Positions 25,141-38,450 of a stretch of 64,000 nucleotides of DNA are shown in pieces. Position numbers and translations under genes: made by a program. Position 1 is the stretch's first letter; each line of letters starts with the position of its first letter. Below the pieces are notes generated by a model. It worked only from the letters and a program-made list of their open reading frames with translations, was not told where the DNA came from and made no database searches. The stretch comes from Anoplopoma fimbria (Eukaryota > Chordata > Actinopteri > Perciformes > Anoplopomatidae): contig NC_072453.1 of assembly GCF_027596085.1 (NCBI RefSeq), positions 10,227,948-10,291,947 of the forward strand, read 5' to 3'.

Positions 25141-25975
25141 ATCAGAACCTCGTATATGGAGCAAATGATAAACCTCCACAAGGATGAATTAAATACAAGC
25201 TTCACTTTAACAAACGCCTCACGTATGACGCGTTTTGAGTACAATCTCCCAACAGCTGGGCTCGAAAGTCAACAATTAGCATTGGAAACAGTAACTCCAG
25301 AGCTCCGTGCACGGTGCCATTCATTTTCATTTTGTCAGGAGGGCTCATGGCTTTGTGAGCATGGTGATTTTATCGCACAGGATGCAAGATATACAAAGAC
25401 ATTGTCAGTGATTAAATGGACACCACAGAAGCTCGGGATAAGGCTGCATTGCTGTGTGTGCCAGATATCTACGGACAAACAGAGAGAGGGATTAACTATT
25501 CAGAGTGAGGTGTGGGGGGAGGGGGGGTTATTCACTGGTCAGTGTGGTACATCGGGGGACTGCTGGGGCAGAGAGGAGAGAAAACAACAGCTGTGGACAG
25601 GATGGGATTGTTTCAGAGAGAGAGAGTTTCTACAGGCAGGAGTCTGGCAAGCACTTCACTTCTCTCACCTTTACTGAGAGCAGCGGCATCCGGGACACTT
25701 TACTCCAACTGACCTCTAAAACCCAGACGGTCAGGACAAACTATCCAATCAGAGAGTTGAAATGCTTCAGGATGGGCCCTGTAAAACTCTGCAGATATCA
25801 GCCATAACAAGAGGAAAGGTAAAGGAAAGTTCATTTGCGGTTGCTTGGAGCACTGGAAAAGTAAAGAGCAAAAGTCAACATGGACACATCTGTCCAGAAA
25901 CAGGAGTTCCCGGTCTTGCTATTTACAGTAAGAATTAATGTGGAATCCAGAGTGAGGGCCTGGTGAGACCATAAA
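25141..25975. other. Intergenic, no gene recognised
   Basis: It includes a 173-codon open frame (25156-25677, plus), but its composition, lack of domains and GGGG-rich patch give no support for a protein. Confidence 0.5.
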
Positions 25976-26368
25976 CTATATACAGCGGGAAGTGGACCTT
26001 GACGTCTCTTATTGCGACTGCCGTTTTGAAGCCTCAAGTTCGGCATTAAGGCCGTCGCCATCTTGCTTTTTTGCAACCATTGAACAAAAGTGACCGTATT
26101 AGGACTGAGGAGGAGTGATAGCAATCTGTCAATCACTGTGTAGCCCCGCCCTAGAGCATACCCTGCTTTATGGTCTATTTGACTCTAAATGGACCATCAT
26201 TTACTAAATGAACACCATGCTGTATTGAATAAGACTTGAAACTAGAGATTGAGACCATAAACTCATGTTTACAATGTTTACTGAGGGAGTAAATCAAGAG
26301 AGAAGTAGAGTCATTTTCTCATAGACTTCTATACAACCAGAGGAGTCGCCCCCTATAGGACATTTGAG
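25976..26368 (-). repeat. Rep-A dispersed repeat, copy 2 (nearly full length)
   Basis: On the minus strand this contains both halves of Rep-A: the GACTCCTCTGGTTGTATAGA to CATTTAGAGTCAAATAGACC half and the right half with GCGGGGCTACACAGTGATTG. It ends with a GTCCACTTCCC-type terminus near 25980. The copy at 51266 shows the same order on the plus strand. Confidence 0.85.
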
Positions 26369-29300
26369 ACAAGCATGAAGAAGTAAACGCAGTTTTTTGT
26401 GAAGAGTTCAACTTTGTTAAACTTTGGCAAAGCTGTAAGCGTCGCTGATCAAGTGTGAACAATGCTGGCCGTTAAGGACACAGAGAGCGTTAAGAGTCCA
26501 AAGTGCATCATATTTGCTGTGTTGCTCCGTCCAATTTAGCCTTTCTGCAAAATGATAAACAGATTAACAAAAGAGGTATGGTTTGCAATCAGCAGGTGGT
26601 ACAAATACGTTCCTTTAAAAAGGGGAAATCCACCAATTTGTATGTTGATGTGCAATCAGTACTGATGGTGAATGTACTAGATTGCAGCAATAAATGCCTC
26701 AGGGCTGCTACATTAACAGAGAGAGTTTAGTTCACCTGCTCGTGGAGCTTCGCTGGCAGTGTCTACATGTACCAGGATGCATTGCGGCCATATCATTCTG
26801 CCCAGCTAATGCAGTCTCGACCTCTCCCCGCTGCATTTCTAAGGCAGTATCCTCTGTCTCGGATAAATATGGCTAAATATCAGAGTCAGTCAAAACACTA
26901 TTTAAGGAAAATAATTCTATTCATCTCCAGTGGGGAAATCTTGGTACATAAAAAACTGAAACTGTCTGCCTAGATAACCGCTGGGGTTAAGAGAGAAAAT
27001 GAGTCTTGTTGTAATTTGGGATGAACAGACTCTTTGAGCCAGGACTCGTCCTCTTAAGGGCCTTAAACTGAAAGAATAGTCACATTGTTTAAAACATCCA
27101 AACAGGAAATAAAAGCACAAAATGTGTCAGGCACATTTTGCGAAGTTCACATAAATGGATCCCAGCCAGCAGCACACCCTTCACTGTATCAGCACAGGAG
27201 AACATCATGCATCTAATGTGCACAGTTGTTGCTATGGACACACAGCCTGAAGTGGGAAGGACGCTAACAACCCACCGTGTCAGCTCTGGGTCTCATTCCC
27301 CTGAGAGGGCCACATGAAGAAGGAACAGGTAGCATATACGAGTACACAAGTTAAAAAGGGAACATAATGAAGTCATTCTTCTGCCAAAAATACTTGGCTG
27401 GTTCCTGATCTCGGTTCATGCAAAGATCACGGAAGACAGTTTGGAAGAAAATATTTGGTTTTATAAAGTACTGGAACGATGGTGTTGTGATAGAAATGGG
27501 CTGTGTAAACGTTTAGTCCTGCAGGACTTGATAGAGTTGCATTCACTGTTGTGACAGTAACCACCTCTGTTATGCCTGAAAACCAACAGATTTCTATTGA
27601 TAAACTTAACGGATCAAAATAAATCTTCATTAGTTTTGCACCAGGGTTTAAATGCTCACAAAAACACCAAATACCTGGTTCTCTTTACTTTGCCTACTTC
27701 TAAAAGGGCAAATCTGGAATCCACTGATTTGGTTTATGCTTCTTAATTTTCTGTTAATGTAATTCCTCGTTTTGCCCTCAAATAACATATATTTTCCACC
27801 TGCTGCCGATTCATACTGGAAGCTTTGGAGGGCTCTCTGTGGGATGGAGTGGAGTACTTGTCTTGAGATGAAGGACCAGACGCTCTCTTCAGCTATATTT
27901 AGCCCTGACGACACCAGAGCGACCATACCAAGAACCTCATTTACACAATGACAGAGAAAGCTCCTTCAAAGACTTAATGGTTTTACGACACCACGTCGCA
28001 ATCATTGTATACATTAGAAACACAGTACAATGAATAATTGGTCAGGATCCTTTATGAAACAGGATGCAATAAGGGGTGACATCTACCATGTGCATAATGT
28101 AATTGGTATCTATACCAAATGATCACATAGACTGAATGAAACATTTAATGTCTATATGTTAATACATTTAATTAAAAATGTAACGTAACCAAATTGTTTT
28201 AAAATGCTTTAAAAAAAGAAGGTCTTAGAAATCTACATTTGAGTTCATATATGCGATCAAAACAAATAGTTTACAGGATATTCAACCTTTGTTTCTTTAT
28301 AATACATTAAATACTTGACTTCTTTCTTTACAGGACTTTTATATAAAAAGGTAAAAAAGTAGTCCATGAATATGAGATAAGAGTTTACAGATAATTACAA
28401 TCCAAACTTCCTCATTGTGGAAGTTGGTTTATGGCATTTGGCCGGTTACATCCACAGTCTATGATCATATCTATGCGCAACACTCGCTGTCTTTTCGATT
28501 CTTCACAGTTCATTTTGTTTGTACGCCCTCTGGTTTTTCGGACGATATAATGCAGCACACAGCGCAGAGAGTAGAAACTCCTCCGTTAGCTGTGCCAAGG
28601 GCGAGTATAAAGAAAGCTCTATAGATTGGCAAGTTGTACCTGATGTCTTCTGGAACATAGCTAAGTTAGCTAGCTAGCTAGCCAAGGTACCGGCCATGTT
28701 GGTGTCGGTGACGTACAACGCGTCTGATGAGATATGTAGTTCACTGAAAGGTTTAACTCTCAAACTAAATGGTACTATGACAAACTGAAACTTTGTTGAC
28801 TTGCAAGATTATCTTTTAAATTGATAAACAATCATATATGTAATTCATGGCACAGGTCAAACAGGAGCAAATCATCTTTTTGTCTCTCGTTGTTGACTAC
28901 CGTACATATCATTTTCCTGAAATAAGGTCCCATTGTGGTCAACCGGAAGGGGCGGGACTTGGCCTTTCTATGACAAGATGGTTTTTTTTGCTATATGTGA
29001 TCCTGTGATTCTCACGTTTTCTTGTGACATTGTAAAAAAAATCCAGCCTCCCAATTTTGACAGTCCCAATATACCGAAATGAAAACAGGTGTAAAACAGC
29101 AAGAATATAAAAAGGTAAAGTGACAACGTAAAGTTCAAGATACATTCTGACACCAAGTCGCACCAGCATGTTTGAAGCTTGAACCTGACTAAAGCAGTGG
29201 AAACGAGAAGCTGCCGAACACGTCATCACCACGTCTGCTTCACACACTGCCGGTGGTTTGTGTGAAAAAAGTATTTTGGGGATGATTGAGGCTTAATTGC

Positions 29301-29607
29301 ACCTATTTCAGAACGCAAGTGCTGAACAGATTATGATGCGTCTTTGTAGCACAACAGGAATACCTTTTGTCAATTTGAACATGCGTGTGCCACCACCTGG
29401 TGTTATGGAAATAGCCCCCTGAGTGTTTTTTTTTTGGGGGGGGGGTATGGGATAAATTTACAGAAACCCTGCTGGATCACACAAGACTGAGGGGGGGGAC
29501 CTGCTGCTGGATGTCCATGTACACACCTCTGCTAAAGAGTTCACAATAACAGTCCATGGGTGATAAATGCTGACAGGCCCGGGCTTTTTATGGATGCTAA
29601 TGGCGGC

Positions 29608-29608
<1 letters not shown>
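26369..29608. other. Intergenic, no gene recognised
   Basis: Short open frames only. A (TAGC)n patch lies at about 28664-28681. Some stretches near 28690-28760 look repetitive but could not be assigned. Confidence 0.45.

Positions 29609-29675
<67 letters not shown>
29609..29675. repeat. (TG)n microsatellite
   Basis: A pure TG run of about 66 bases. Confidence 0.98.
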
Positions 29676-29678
<3 letters not shown>

Positions 29679-31589
29679 TCCACCGTCACATGGCCTGATG
29701 CCCCTGCTGTTGCTGTCGCTGCAGACTTGGTCCTTAGACTCGGTGGTTCGCATGCTCCCGCCGCTCCATAGCAACCAGGGGTGTGTGGCGTCGGGTAAAC
29801 ACATCTCAGACTTGTGTGATGTTGAGATCATTTACCGACGGTTATCTTTTAACCACATTATCTCTGCTTTGCTATCCTTTGTGATTGATACACTCTTATG
29901 GCTGATTCAAATGTACTGTGCCGTCAACAGGTATGTGTTGTTTCTATGGAAGTGACATAACTGCACCTGTTAATGGCTCGTTATAAAAGCGTTTTCATGA
30001 TGTGAACTATAGGATTGCATTCAAGGACATCTGGGTTTGAATGTTAACGCTCCACATCAGTGAGGATTCTTGATTTAAAAGTCTCAGGACTACAGCGTGG
30101 GTCCCTGAAGCCACATGCAGGTCTTCTCCAGCATGAGGAGCTGGGGAATCCTTTGAAGACCCCCGGGTCCATCTGAGTCCTGGGGGTGTGAGCGGTAGTA
30201 AACACCGTGGCTCATCAGGTTGAAACATATTCACTGTATTTATTTACTATGTGACGTTTGTATCCCCTGTAAGAATGTCACAACAACACTGAAAAGGTCT
30301 CCTGGCTCTTCAGTGCCCCCCCCCCATGAGATAGAGAGCTCATCACAAACCATAAAAAACATGTTTGAATAAAAAAAAAAAGGAAGAGAGCTGATGCCAT
30401 GGTGTTATGAAAATGATACTGTGGTCATTTAAGGACTCGTAGGCTCAGCTCACAGTTCAAGGCCTTTATCCACGGAGGGCGGGACAAATAAACATGAAAA
30501 TCCAAAATACTCAATATTTTTTACATCATCCTGAAGTAAGGTGTGGTATAGCTTAAAGCAACAGACATATTTTATTGAGTTTCCTTTTCGTGAAATGCTC
30601 TGAGAAATTTTGAGTTCCCTCTGGTAAACATTTACAGCGTTTATGTCTAGGGCTTTTATTGTGAAAGGTAAGAAGGGAAGGAGTGGATCTGGTCTACGCT
30701 GCCTTTGTCAACGTTAAAAGGAGAAATAACGTTTAACTGCTTGGTTCAGACTACAAAGCCTCCTTGTTGATGAACATTACAGTGAACAGTTTAAATATGT
30801 TCTACAAAAGCCAAATGTAGTTGGCGACCCATTTTAGCCACTTTGATTAATTTATACTTTTCTATCCAAGAGAAAGACCCCATCATTGATTAACCAGTTT
30901 GACTAGCGGCGGCCTGACGCCATTGTGGAGCGGATAGAATGGTGTGCTCTTCTCTGCCCGCAGTCATTGATTTAACAAAACCTCATAAGCCTGAGACATG
31001 AGAAACTAAAGATAAATAGCCAACTTGTGTAAACATTTTTTAAGAAATAGCACAAGCCTTATGTACATTGATCTGCTCAGCGCCTCTCTGTCTCCCTCTC
31101 AACAATGAATCCGTCTGTGATAAAAAAATTAAAAAAATCTGAATCCAAAAGGAATACCTTCCCAACAAATAATTAGAATCGTCAAATATTCGGGTCTGAC
31201 CCGACATCAGTCTATTTAAAAATAATCTAATTCAATCCCAAAACAAACAATATTAATCTAGGTGATGCAATCAGCGGAGGAAGAATTGGACACATCTAAT
31301 CAGGTATCAGGAGAGGCCAGAGATGCATCCTGAGATAAGGAGGAGAGGAAGAGAAGCTCCTCTCATTCGATCATCAATAAAACTGTTTGTTTCTGCAGCT
31401 GAGTTTCCTCACAGTGTCTTTAACTCACTGAGGCTCACTGAGGCTCACTGAGAGTCAGAGTTTTGTATGGCTCCAGATTACATCATCTGTAAAATGTCTC
31501 TCAATGAACAGATTGGTGCTATGTTGGTGTAATGTTGGACTTAAACCAAACTGGATGATCTTAATGATGATCTTGATCATGATGCTACA
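29676..31589. other. Intergenic with one repeat fragment
   Basis: No gene recognised. The segment 30695-30775 (GCTGCCTTTGTCAACGTTAAAAGG and so on) resembles 4585-4655 and is a piece of the same dispersed repeat. A 10-base unit, CTCACTGAGG, is repeated about three times at 31426-31452. Confidence 0.45.
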
Positions 31590-31845
31590 GGAAACATTAC
31601 CAAAGTTACAATTCATCCTGTGGGGGACATGAATGTCAAATGTCAATTTCATGGCAATCCATCCAGTAGATATTGAGATTATTTTTTCAAAACCAAAAGT
31701 GTCAACATCACGTGGCGCTAGAGGAACAGTCAGGGGACCGGAGATCATCCTCTGGGAACCATGAACGTGTGAACAACATTTTATAAAATGGTAATAGTAG
31801 ACCGTTTCCAGTCGGGACCAAAGTGATGGACTGACCAGCTGAGAA
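31590..31845 (+). repeat. Dispersed repeat (CCATCCAGTAGATATTGAGA family)
   Basis: It contains ATTTCATGGCAATCCATCCA, GTAGATATTGAGATTATTTT, CATCCTCTGGGAACCATGAA and TCGGGACCAAAGTGATGGAC in that order. I recognise this as a widespread teleost repeat. Part of it is also seen at 4415-4515. Confidence 0.6.
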
Positions 31846-34800
31846 AATAACCAAGGCAATACTCAAATTTACCGCCATCGTTGCTTACAATTAGCCTTTT
31901 AGAACATCCTACGTTTTATGACACAGTTAAGTGTAAAACAAATATTGTGCCTCCTGCGTTTTAAATAACATAATGATTAACTCTGCAGCCCTGAACATCA
32001 GAAAACAAACCCATTGGTAGCCAACCACATCACAACTGTAGAACTAAAATATCATATCAAATATGTAACTCTGAATGTCTTCCATTTCATAGCTGGTGCT
32101 CATTTCATGATGTTTTCTACAACTCGTTTGCTGCTGCTAACCGGGAACTGACCACGTATCATCACCATTCATGTGACATTGTAAACCTTGGACCAAACAT
32201 TTACACAGAGGAGACGTCTGCTGGCTGGAATTCTTATGTGGTTTCTCTTCTCTGTCAAAAAAGGGACAGATATTTTTATGGAAATTAACCAGCAGCTCCT
32301 CCTTTGGCCCGTCAGCCTCCTGTGCAGTGCGACATGGGCTGGTTGTATTTTTCCACTGGGAAACATTCTTCAAAGCAACAAGGGCTCAGCTTAAGCTGTG
32401 GACCTTTAACCCTCTGAGGAATCTGCAGCTTCTATTCTGCCTAGTAGCACATATTCCTGACTGAACGTAGACACAACACATCCCAACATCACAATACTCT
32501 AAAGGCATCATAGAAACATTTTATGCGGGAAAATAGTTTCACTGTAAGAAGTACCACTTTCCAAGTTCAAACAACATGGCCATCTCCTACTGACCACCAG
32601 CTCTCCCAAGTAAATATTTGGCCTGCAGTCATTTTTCCTTCATTTTAAAAGATGTTTAGTGATAAAAAAAAACCCATATATAATTAAATAGTATAATACA
32701 CATGATTTGGAGACATTTGAAAATTAAACACTTGGTTTCAATGGGGTCACTTACCCACGCAAAAGACCCCCATAACTCAGTCATGATAAAATATATCAAT
32801 TGATCCATTGCTAGGTTTTGTTCGAGACCTTTCTCTGTCGTGGAAACACACTCTCAAGAGATCTGGCAACTGCCTGGCTAACATATTTTTGTAATATTTG
32901 GCTGTTAGCTGTGTAAATTTTAAAATCAGCAGATCAGTTTGGCTGGTAGAAGAAGTCACATGGTGACATATGAGATGTCTGCGGCCAGTTTAAAAGGGAT
33001 TTAAAAAATAAAAAGTCTACATTCTTAAAATCAAACTTGGGTTTTATTCACAACAAGGATGCAAACTTATCTCTATCTTTTCTAAAAGCAGCGTGGGCCT
33101 CCTGGGCAGAACGTCATGTGTTCTGAGAAGGGACATAAATGAGGAATGAGGAACGAGGAAAAAAAAACCTGTGAGGAGTTGTCCTGGTGAGAAGTACGGC
33201 GCCGAAAAACAACCCGTTTCCGTTTGTCTGGAGTTCTGTGGGTTATCAAAAAGTTGCAAAGTCACTCAAGAACAGACGAATTGATCGACTAGCTGGTTGG
33301 CAAATTGATCTTTAAAGATTATAAGGAAATATAGTGGAGAAGATATAATAACATCATAAACATGTACAAATAGAAATAAAGTGCCTCAAAATTGTGTCTT
33401 ATTGTTAGTTCTTTTCCACTGATAGAAGACTTGTGGATGTGTGTCATAATAAAAGTTGTATTAATATTAGAACTAATGTTCTCTTCTACCGCCTGCAGTC
33501 TCAGCGGTTTGACTTTCAGCTGGTGTTCGTCAGCTCCATCCCACAAACCTCCTGAAGCGCGTCCACATGTGATCAGCAGCCTGACGTTGGGAGGTCAAGC
33601 TTTTAGCATGATGGGAAATCCTATCCGATGGCTTCTTCTGTGGCTTCTACTTATGTGAAATGTGATAGTTCCTCATTGACTCTGTCTCAAAACTCGGTCG
33701 GAGTTAAATTACAAGCTGGCACATTATTTGAAAAGCAGCTTTGGGAAACTTTGCAGTTGCTACTAAAACTAACTAAACTCAAAGTAAAATAAAAAGATGT
33801 AATTCAACACGTAATCTCTTCACAGTAATAATTGTGGCCCCAATAAGAGCAGAATAATAAACAACATGGAACTCCGACACCCTTAATTCTTTTTTCAATA
33901 AGTCAGCCTTACTTTGTAGACGTCCCTTGTTGTCTTTCTACAAAACGCTTCGTGGTTCTGTGGCTGTTATAGTGTCACATTAAAGGTGGTTCTGCATAAA
34001 CCAGCTCACTCTGTGATCAGGTGGAACAACGGAGATAAGAGTTGGGCACCAGTCAAAGCTGCTGTGCCAGGGTGATTGTTTGGAGAAGGAAGTGTCAAAC
34101 AACGCTAGTTATGAACTTGCACAGCACAGCCGACCTTTGACCTTGTGATGCCTCACCTGTGTCGACCTCTCTGCCCCGGGTTTGTGATGCTCTCTGTGAT
34201 CGTGGGAGTCCTGAACTAAATCATTGTCTGCATCGATCCGGATGTTTCTCAGTGTGCTGCTTTTGATCTTGAGGACAAACACAAACTGTTGCCTCCTTAC
34301 AAAGAGGCCGGTCAAAACAGATGAATGGAGGAACTTAAAGTTACTGTGAGGAACCTTGAACTGATCCTGAACAGGTCACAGTTTAATCCTGATCCTCTAT
34401 ATGACCTACATCAGTAAAGGAGACCATCAGAGAGACAATCGTCTGTTTCTATATAGTTATTCTTAAAGCTCGTCATCATAGACACCGGGTCGGATTCTGA
34501 TGAAATCATCTCATTCGGTCCCCACTGGGAGCCAACACGACACCGCACAGCTGGAGACCAAGTCGAAATTCAATTTTCTCCATTGCATTCTTAGATACTG
34601 TAGAAAAAGTATTCTGGCGTTTTGCAGATTGGACTGTTGTGTGGCATGAGGGTTGGAAAAATAATATAGAGATACATTTCTTGGTGGCTTTAAAACTAAT
34701 ATTGGAACCAATACAAAATATAATATTTGAATGCTCAGAAATTCTTAGTTTTTTAACAACCGTTTCTTTCATAAGTGTCTGAATATGTCTGACACCTAAC

Positions 34801-36299
34801 ATGTCTGAAGCTTGTTGGCCAGAAACATTTTAGAAGAGCTGGAAATTTCAACTGTGATCAGTAGCCTTCATCTAAAAAGACAAGATAGAACTTAATTCAT
34901 TCTGAAGAAAATGTTTGTGCCAGAGATTGATCAAAGGCAACAACGGGAGAATAAACAAAAAACAATAGAATGAAATATAAAACATACAAGAACAATAGAG
35001 TCATAATTATTAAGTTTAAAAGACGTGAAGAATAAATTAGCAAGAGTTAGATAAATATAGTTTGTTTTTGTTTTTTTAATTAACTAAGTGCACAAAGTAA
35101 ATTACGACAACAAAAGATTAAAACAAAAGTATAAATATAAAGTGTATAAGAAGTTTTAAACTCTGTCTTTAACTTTCTACAGGATGTTCAGGAAGCTTTA
35201 AGTTCACTCGTGTTCACCAGTTGTAAATCACTCTCTGTTGCTACCGTAAATTTCTGCTTAGTCATGGAAACAGGAGCATGACGGGGGGGGGGGGGGGTTC
35301 GCCTCTGTTACCAGAGGATGAAAACGTTATTTTCAGAGGCTCTTTGATGGAGTTTCTGGTTTCAGAGCAGTTGTCCTGCTCTTCCTGCAGCAGTGGCCTG
35401 AAAACCCTCCCAGCTCCTCTGGAATTCTGGACGACACTGGAAACAAGTCAGCCAAGTCTAAAAACGGAGAGCGGCCCTCCAACAGTTATTGTCTCCTGTC
35501 CGTCACACCCTTTTTCCCCTCACACACACACACACACACACAGACACACACACGCACACACAGCTGTTTCACAGGCGGGACAGGACAGCTGGCTGAGGGG
35601 AACGTGCACGTTACCGAAGTTGGGGTGGTGCGTAGGAGCTGCTGGTGATGAGGTTTATGATCTTTCCCTTTCTCTTTCTCTCTCTGATTTCTCATAAGGA
35701 GACCGGGCTTTAAGTGAACTGTGGAAAAGTCCATTTTAATTGATTGTTTTAACCACAATTGTTGATCTTCTTCCTGCATTTGTTCAGTCTCTGCTTTGTA
35801 CTGTTGTTTAAATGTTTCTTTCATTTGTAAAACACTTTAACGCTGTTAAATCTGCTATATAGATACAGTTTTATTGTTTTTAAATTGATCAATACTGATC
35901 ATAATTTCTGTTGTAATAGAGCATAAACTCTCCTAATAGTCATGTATGCAAATTCATTCTCACTGAAAAAGAGTTGTTTAGTTTTGTAATTAAGCAAAGA
36001 AATTTATTTTTAGTAATAAATATTCCTGACTTTGGAGACAGCAGCTGAGAAAAAAAAACTAAATTCCATTTAGCATCTTTATCTTTAGTATCATATCAGA
36101 TGACCTTTGCTTGAAAATAAAGTGCTCAAGAATTTGAACATCTTTAAAAAATGCCAAGACAGCTGACTGTACTGTGTGCTGAAGGTCATGTGATTTGATC
36201 AACAACGTCACAACAGCTACTAAATGGACCTCGTGGAGAGGCTGCTTTTGCTTTTTTCATGAATGATCAGTTATTTTTGGAGAATATTCTATTCAAATA
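31846..36299. other. Intergenic, no gene recognised
   Basis: No splice-supported coding region. It contains a G-run at 35283-35297 and a CA-rich microsatellite at 35521-35562. The 139- and 112-codon frames there are built on these simple repeats. Confidence 0.5.
35521..35562. repeat. Short interrupted (CA)n microsatellite
   Basis: A CA run with GA and CG interruptions. Confidence 0.9.
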
Positions 36300-36740
36300 G
36301 TGCTTTGACTAAAGATATTTTACTTTTATGATTAATGGATTAATTGTTTTGTCCAAAAACTGTTAGGAAATGGAAAATACACGCCATCATTAGTTCCCAG
36401 AGCCAAAGGTGACTCTGAATTGTCTCTTATCCAAGAGTCCAAAACCAAAACATATTCACAATTCATGATGATAGAAGACAGAGAAATCAATAACTCTTTA
36501 AATTTCAGTTGCAGCCAGAGAACATGCCTCACTTTTACTTGGTATATGACTTAAATGATAAATAAATAAAGTAATGTGTTTCATTACTTACACATAATTT
36601 AATTGTAAAAAAAAGAAATGAACATTACAATTCTTAGAGCTCAAGGTAACATCCTCAAATAGTTTGTTATGTCCAACCAACATATAAATATAATTCAAAT
36701 GTTTAGTAAATAAATTTACACTTTAAAACAATCTTGTCAT
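36300..36740. repeat. Dispersed repeat with ATTAATGGATTA-type end, copies 3 and 4
   Basis: Segments such as TAGTTCCCAGAGCCAAAGGT, AGAGTCCAAAACCAAAACAT and GAAGACAGAGAAATCAATAA, then a second partial set (GAGCTCAAGGTAACATCCTC, TGTTATGTCCAACCAAC), match the family at 21890-22220. Two diverged, adjacent copies are likely. Confidence 0.5.
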
Positions 36741-37377
36741 TAGTAGTTTTGATCATGTATTATTAGCTTTTGAGAGCTAGTGTTAGGAAGTTAAACAGCT
36801 CATAATTCATAATGTGAAAACATCTCCTTCAAACATCTGGATTTATTCAAGTTCACCCAGTATTTGTTTTACTGAATAGAGCTTGAACGCAATATGATAC
36901 ATATCAATGCAACCTCTTTTAGCGTTAGCTGTTAGCTTTGTTATTAAGCCAAGAAGGCCATCCCGTGTTTGTCTCGAGTTCATGTTTTAGTTTGGTTGCT
37001 CTCACCTTCCATGAGCCATTCAGGGGGCCTTGGATATTTCCATTGGGGACAGCTGTGATCTAAATATACGGAGCGACTTCCTAACTTTAGGAAAAAAAAA
37101 TAAAAGATAGAAGGAAGGGCCGGATTCAGATCTTCCTACAGATTTCCTGTAGTAGCGTCCCTCAGCGACTAAAGAAAAACACAAAGTAAAAACAGTGGCA
37201 ACCTGCAGACTGCTGAGGTCAATCAGGTCGCGGGGATGTTATTTTATTTTGATTTTTTTTTTACTGATTGATGAACAGGACAAAATCAAGAGTCGCAATT
37301 ATTTTGGTCGTGGCTCACCTCCCACCTGCAAATAAACTTTCACTTTTGATATTAGTCATTTACTGTGCGTTCCAATC
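36741..37377. other. Intergenic, nothing recognised
   Basis: No gene or clear repeat seen. Confidence 0.5.
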
Positions 37378-37650
37378 ATAGACAGTATATAAAGAGTGGA
37401 AGTTGAAGTTGGTTCATATATTTATATTTATACTTGTATATATATATAAGTTAAATGTTTATGCCTCCCTTATCCTACTTTGCTGTCCTTGTTTTCTGTT
37501 TTTTATTTGTCCATTTCTATGTATGTACGCCGAGAGTGACGGAAAACCGAAGTCAATTCCTTGTGTGCGTATGCATACTTGGCAAATAAAGCCAATTCTG
37601 ATTTCTCATAGACTTCTATACAACCAGAGGAGTCGTCCACTGGTGGACAG
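37378..37650 (-). repeat. Rep-A copy 3, split by a retroelement tail
   Basis: The right terminus of Rep-A (GACAGTATATAAAGAGTGGAAG, 37380-37401) and a left-half piece (TTCTCATAGACTTCTATACAACC to about 37650) are both present on the minus strand. They are separated by about 200 bases that end in a retroelement-like tail. The rest of Rep-A is missing. Confidence 0.6.
37440..37602 (+). mobile_element. LINE-like 3' end inserted in Rep-A
   Basis: It ends with ACTTGGCAAATAAAGCCAATTCTGA. The form CTTGGCAAATAAAGCTGATTCTGA is, from memory, the 3' end of abundant fish non-LTR retroelements. No reverse transcriptase frame is present, so it is a 5'-truncated copy. The left edge is approximate. Confidence 0.5.
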
Positions 37651-38109
37651 GTTTTAAGAAACTGTCCCATTGGCTTCACTCAGCAGAACCAGAGGTAGCC
37701 CGCTGGTTCCAATATCAACACCACCAGAGTATTTAATAAGCCAGAAAAAAAGGAAGTATGTCCCAGTATATAAATGAAATGCAGTATGCCAAAAATACCA
37801 GGATGTTCTACTAAACCAGGTCACATTTTGCAGTCGTAAGCCAGCATGCTTTTGTAGTTTTTCTGACTCACAGCAGATATACGAGGTAGAAGGTTAAAGT
37901 TAAGGTGCCATGTTATGAGGAAGTAGTTATTCCCAATTCAATGAATACTGCAAAAAGAACAACTATGCCGTCTGGAATGCAGCTTTAGTGTCACTTTCAA
38001 CTGTAGTTAAAAGTGTGGACGACATGTTCATGATCACCGTTGGTAAACAAACTAAGCCTTCAGGTGAACTTTCCCTCCAATCGGGGTCCACTTTTCTTGA
38101 CAGATTGAG
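37651..38109. other. Intergenic, nothing recognised
   Basis: No gene or clear repeat seen. Confidence 0.5.
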
Positions 38110-38450
38110 ATGAATTGTGTGAAAGAGGTGCTCCGGGTCGCTCTGGGGACACCCTTGAAAGGTGTCGCTGTGCGGCCCGTGACGCTCTCTCTCCGGCAGC
38201 GAGGAACAATAGGTGGAACCAGCTGCTGCGGGAGAGGCGGTGCGACTCAGCAGAGGAGCTGTTTACAGGCAGCCGGACGCCGGCCTACGTCAGCTCTCCA
38301 CTCAGTTTATCTCAGCACGGCCCTGCAGAGCAGCGGACCTGTGAGAGAGTGATCGCTCAGAGGGAAAGGTCAGCCTTCATCACAAGGTCTCCACATGACA
38401 CTACGAGTACAATGAAGTTTGTCTACAGAGGCCGTTTGATGGATAGGTGA
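38110..38450 (+). other. Orphan CpG-rich segment with possible exon
   Basis: About 19 CpG dinucleotides fall in roughly 300 bases of otherwise CpG-poor DNA, with a CRE-like TACGTCAG near 38286. Two overlapping open frames of 80 and 111 codons run through it, and a donor-like GATAG/GTGAGA follows at about 38446. No protein family is recognised. It could be an unannotated first exon, a non-coding RNA promoter or an old repeat. Confidence 0.3.

Noticed and set aside
25156..25677. 173-codon open frame as a possible gene
   Set aside because: No recognisable domain or splice context; it crosses a GGGG-rich patch and two other frames overlap it.
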